Assembly (NCBI GenBank): GCA_010672825.2 | Contig: JAAHFU020000001.1 | Coordinates: forward strand, 310,001 to 374,000 | Reading direction: 5' to 3' | Source: Leptolyngbya sp. SIO1E4 | Lineage (GTDB): Bacteria; Cyanobacteriota; Cyanobacteriia; Phormidesmidales; Phormidesmidaceae | Length of the DNA: 64,000 nt | Notes under the pieces: model-generated | Told to the model about the DNA's origin: nothing | The model's database searches: none | Seen by the model: only the letters and a program-made list of their open reading frames with translations | Shown here: in pieces, positions 61,898-64,000 of the stretch | How positions within the stretch are numbered: the stretch's first letter is position 1 | How the letters are laid out: each line of letters starts with the position of its first letter | Translations under genes and position numbers: made by a program

Positions 61898-62005
61898 CGG
61901 CAGGGAGATTGGGAAGTCAGGGGGTAGATTCAACGCTCCCCCGTTTCCCCCTCCCGCTTTTCCCTTGCGTCTTTCCCCTTGCACTGGTCTTCATTGATAT
62001 ACGCT

Positions 62006-64000
62006 ATGGTTGACGACAAAGAGCTTGAAATCCGGCTTCAGTTTCTTGACGAGGCCCAGGAATATTTAAATACCCTGGAAACGCGCCTGATGGGTTTAAC
62101 CCAGGGCTTTGATGGGGAAACAATTAACGATGCCTTGCGGGCAGCCCATTCCATTAAAGGCGGTGCCGCACTGATGGGGCTACAAACCTTAAGTGAGCTG
62201 GCTCACCGGCTAGAAGATGGCCTCAAGGTTCTTAAAATCCAGCGGAGCAAAGTGACCGTTGATGCCAGCCTAGAACAGCAGCTCATGGCTGCTGTTGACT
62301 GTATGGGACAGGTGATGCGGCAGAGTCATCGGCATCTGCTGCAGGGCCAGGATGACCCCACGCCGGTGGATCAAGTCTGGCTGCAGCAGCAGGTAGATCC
62401 CATTTTTGACGAGCTACATCAGCGTTTAGGGGATCCAGAAGAGGAAGATGCCTATTCAATGCTGTCTCCCGAAGACGGTCAAGACATTATTCCCTTGCTG
62501 TTTCAAAGCGAAGTGGAAGGCTGCCTACAGCGCCTGGAATCTGTCCTGGCAGATCGCTCTCCCCGCCTGCGAGAGGAAGTGCAGATTTTAGCTCAAGAGC
62601 TGGGCGGTCTGGGAGAAATGCTACAGCTAGCAGCCTTTAGTCGATTATGTCAGTCCATCGACGACCAGGTCGGAATTGCCACAGATGACCAGTTGCTATC
62701 AGCCTCTCAAGCAGCGCTAGACACCTGGCGGCAGGTTCAAGGATTAGTCCTGAGCGGCAACCTGGGGGCAATTCCAGATCAGTTCATGGGCAGCCAAGAT
62801 GCTGTCGTCGAAGCTGCCTCTGACGCGCCCTCTGACGCACCCTCTGACGCGCAAGTGGTTGAACCTCTGTCTGAAGAGTGGCCAGACTATCCAGACGAAC
62901 TGGAGGTCTTCGACGATGCAGTCGATGAAGACATTGAAGTCGATGAAGACATTACGGAAACGCTATATTCCACTTCACCCATCGCTACCGCTACCCCCGG
63001 GTTCTTCCCCAATTCTTCTGAGACGACAGAGGCAGTTACCCCTGAGAGCATCAATACCGAGGCCTTTAACGCTTTTGATACTGCATCCGAGGCGATCCCT
63101 GATTCAGCTGCAGCGGGTTCAACAGCTCAGATGCCGCCGAGTACAGAAGACCCCTCTCCACCTGAGACAGGCCCTGTCCCCGACAGCACGGTGCGAGTGC
63201 CTGTCAAACAAATCAACCAGCTCAGTGACCTGTTTGGAGAACTGATTATCGAGCGCAACCGCCTGGAACTAGAAGTGAAGCGGTTGCGCCATTTAGTCGG
63301 AACGTTACAGGGTCGAATGCGCACGTTGGATCACGTCAATGGTGATTTGCGGAACGCCTACGACCGAGTCGCTACCCAAAGCGAATCTCCCTTATCACAA
63401 TCCATCAATGTCTCTGGGGAGGAGGATCCAAACCAGCAATTCGATGTTTTGGAATTAGATCGCTACCGAGAACAACATCTGCCATTCCGCGAGATTATTG
63501 AAACCATTGTTCAACTGCAGGAAGTCGGGGATGACATTGATCTGTCCCTAGACCAGACAGAACAAACGACCCGCAGCTTGCGCAAGACCTCCCGTCAGCT
63601 GCAAAAGTATCTGACCCAACTGCGCATGCGTCCCCTTTCTGACGTGTTCGATCGCTTCCCTCGGGCACTACGGCAAATGTCGCTGCAGTACGACAAGCCG
63701 GTAGAACTCCAGTTACAAGGGGAGCGGACGCTGGTGGATCGCAATGTCTTAGAGGCCCTGCAGGAACCGTTGATGCATATCATCCGCAACTGCTTTGACC
63801 ACGGCATTGAAGAGAAGGAAACGCGCCAGCAACGGAATAAATCTGCCACGGGCACGATCGCCATTTCGGCCTATCAGCGGAGTGGCCGCACCATTATCAC
63901 GATTCGAGATGATGGGAGCGGCATTCCCCTCGAGAAAGTTCGCGATCGCGCTTGCCAGATGGGCCTCGATGAAACCCTATTAGCCGCTGCCAGCAAACAA
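62006..64000 (+). CDS. pixL: CheA-like kinase, locus 2 (3' truncated by window end)
   Basis: The frame opens at the ATG at 62006 (MVDDKELEIRLQFLDEAQEY) and stays open for 665 codons to the window end. It contains an Hpt domain (His48 in RAAHSIKGGAALMG), a second degenerate Hpt-like bundle (EDGQDIIPLLFQSEVEGCLQRLE), an acidic linker with a triple SDAP repeat at 62819-62852, the dimerisation segment and the first part of the ATP-binding domain (LMHIIRNCFDHGIEEKETR, IRDDGSGIPLEK). The CheW and receiver domains are expected beyond the window. It is paralogous to the kinase at 51292 and separated from its receptor gene by 108 bases, with no strong terminator. Confidence 0.88.
   Translation, partial: MVDDKELEIRLQFLDEAQEYLNTLETRLMGLTQGFDGETINDALRAAHSIKGGAALMGLQTLSELAHRLEDGLKVLKIQRSKVTVDASLEQQLMAAVDCMGQVMRQSHRHLLQGQDDPTPVDQVWLQQQVDPIFDELHQRLGDPEEEDAYSMLSPEDGQDIIPLLFQSEVEGCLQRLESVLADRSPRLREEVQILAQELGGLGEMLQLAAFSRLCQSIDDQVGIATDDQLLSASQAALDTWRQVQGLVLSGNLGAIPDQFMGSQDAVVEAASDAPSDAPSDAQVVEPLSEEWPDYPDELEVFDDAVDEDIEVDEDITETLYSTSPIATATPGFFPNSSETTEAVTPESINTEAFNAFDTASEAIPDSAAAGSTAQMPPSTEDPSPPETGPVPDSTVRVPVKQINQLSDLFGELIIERNRLELEVKRLRHLVGTLQGRMRTLDHVNGDLRNAYDRVATQSESPLSQSINVSGEEDPNQQFDVLELDRYREQHLPFREIIETIVQLQEVGDDIDLSLDQTEQTTRSLRKTSRQLQKYLTQLRMRPLSDVFDRFPRALRQMSLQYDKPVELQLQGERTLVDRNVLEALQEPLMHIIRNCFDHGIEEKETRQQRNKSATGTIAISAYQRSGRTIITIRDDGSGIPLEKVRDRACQMGLDETLLAAASKQ

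Overview
The window comes from a cyanobacterium. It carries psbU (photosystem II extrinsic subunit), sasA (clock-output histidine kinase with a KaiB-like domain), cyanobacteria-specific families (DUF3120, the PDZ/radical-SAM TIGR03279-type protein, a Ycf19/YlmG-like YggT protein) and the octamer GCGATCGC (HIP1) scattered through genes and spacers. Gene density, many dispersed short repeats and the combination of cellulose and phototaxis loci fit a filamentous Leptolyngbya-like lineage, but that placement is an inference.

Layout. 1-7.1 kb: housekeeping and small genes (truncated serine hydrolase, 2H phosphoesterase, carA, a lipoprotein retropepsin-like protease, trpD, a YggT protein, two conserved unknowns). 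7.6-10.1 kb: a decayed TPR gene built of 138-bp tandem units, frameshifted and cut at its 5' end by a truncated IS5-like transposase remnant. 10.4-16 kb: TspO-like protein, DUF72, msrP, an unknown, a two-gene RusA-like/PD-(D/E)XK nuclease module, and a small membrane protein. 16-29.5 kb: GT39-like membrane protein, TolC-like channel, radical SAM protein, uppP, DUF3120, FHA-adenylate cyclase, psbU, nadB, sasA and a GH5 glycosidase. 30-33 kb: two pentapeptide-repeat proteins and a membrane protein.

33-43.2 kb is a minus-strand cellulose synthesis locus. In transcription order it has an outer-membrane barrel-like protein, a long TPR protein, BcsB, BcsA (with glycosyltransferase motifs and an apparently intact c-di-GMP-binding PilZ domain) and a lipoprotein. 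The TPR scaffold and the barrel, fused in enterobacterial BcsC, are separate adjacent genes here.

45.7-64 kb holds two consecutive plus-strand chemotaxis-type loci of the pixG-H-I-J-L order known from cyanobacterial phototaxis: a PATAN/DUF4388-REC regulator, a CheY-like regulator, a CheW-like adaptor, a GAF-containing methyl-accepting protein and a CheA-like kinase. They are paralogous and share islands of non-coding similarity upstream. The first receptor has one GAF domain with both the DPCF motif and a downstream Cys-His exactly 28 residues later, the arrangement of DXCF cyanobacteriochromes, so a blue/green-type photosensor is predicted. The second receptor has two GAF domains with a Cys-His but no DXCF cysteine. 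The last kinase gene runs off the window. Blue-light-dependent, c-di-GMP-controlled cellulose aggregation is known in thermophilic cyanobacteria, so having the bcs and pix loci side by side is suggestive, although no direct link is visible.

No rRNA, tRNA or CRISPR array was recognised. Several long spacers (notably 43.2-45.7 and 54.3-56.0 kb) contain no gene I can support.
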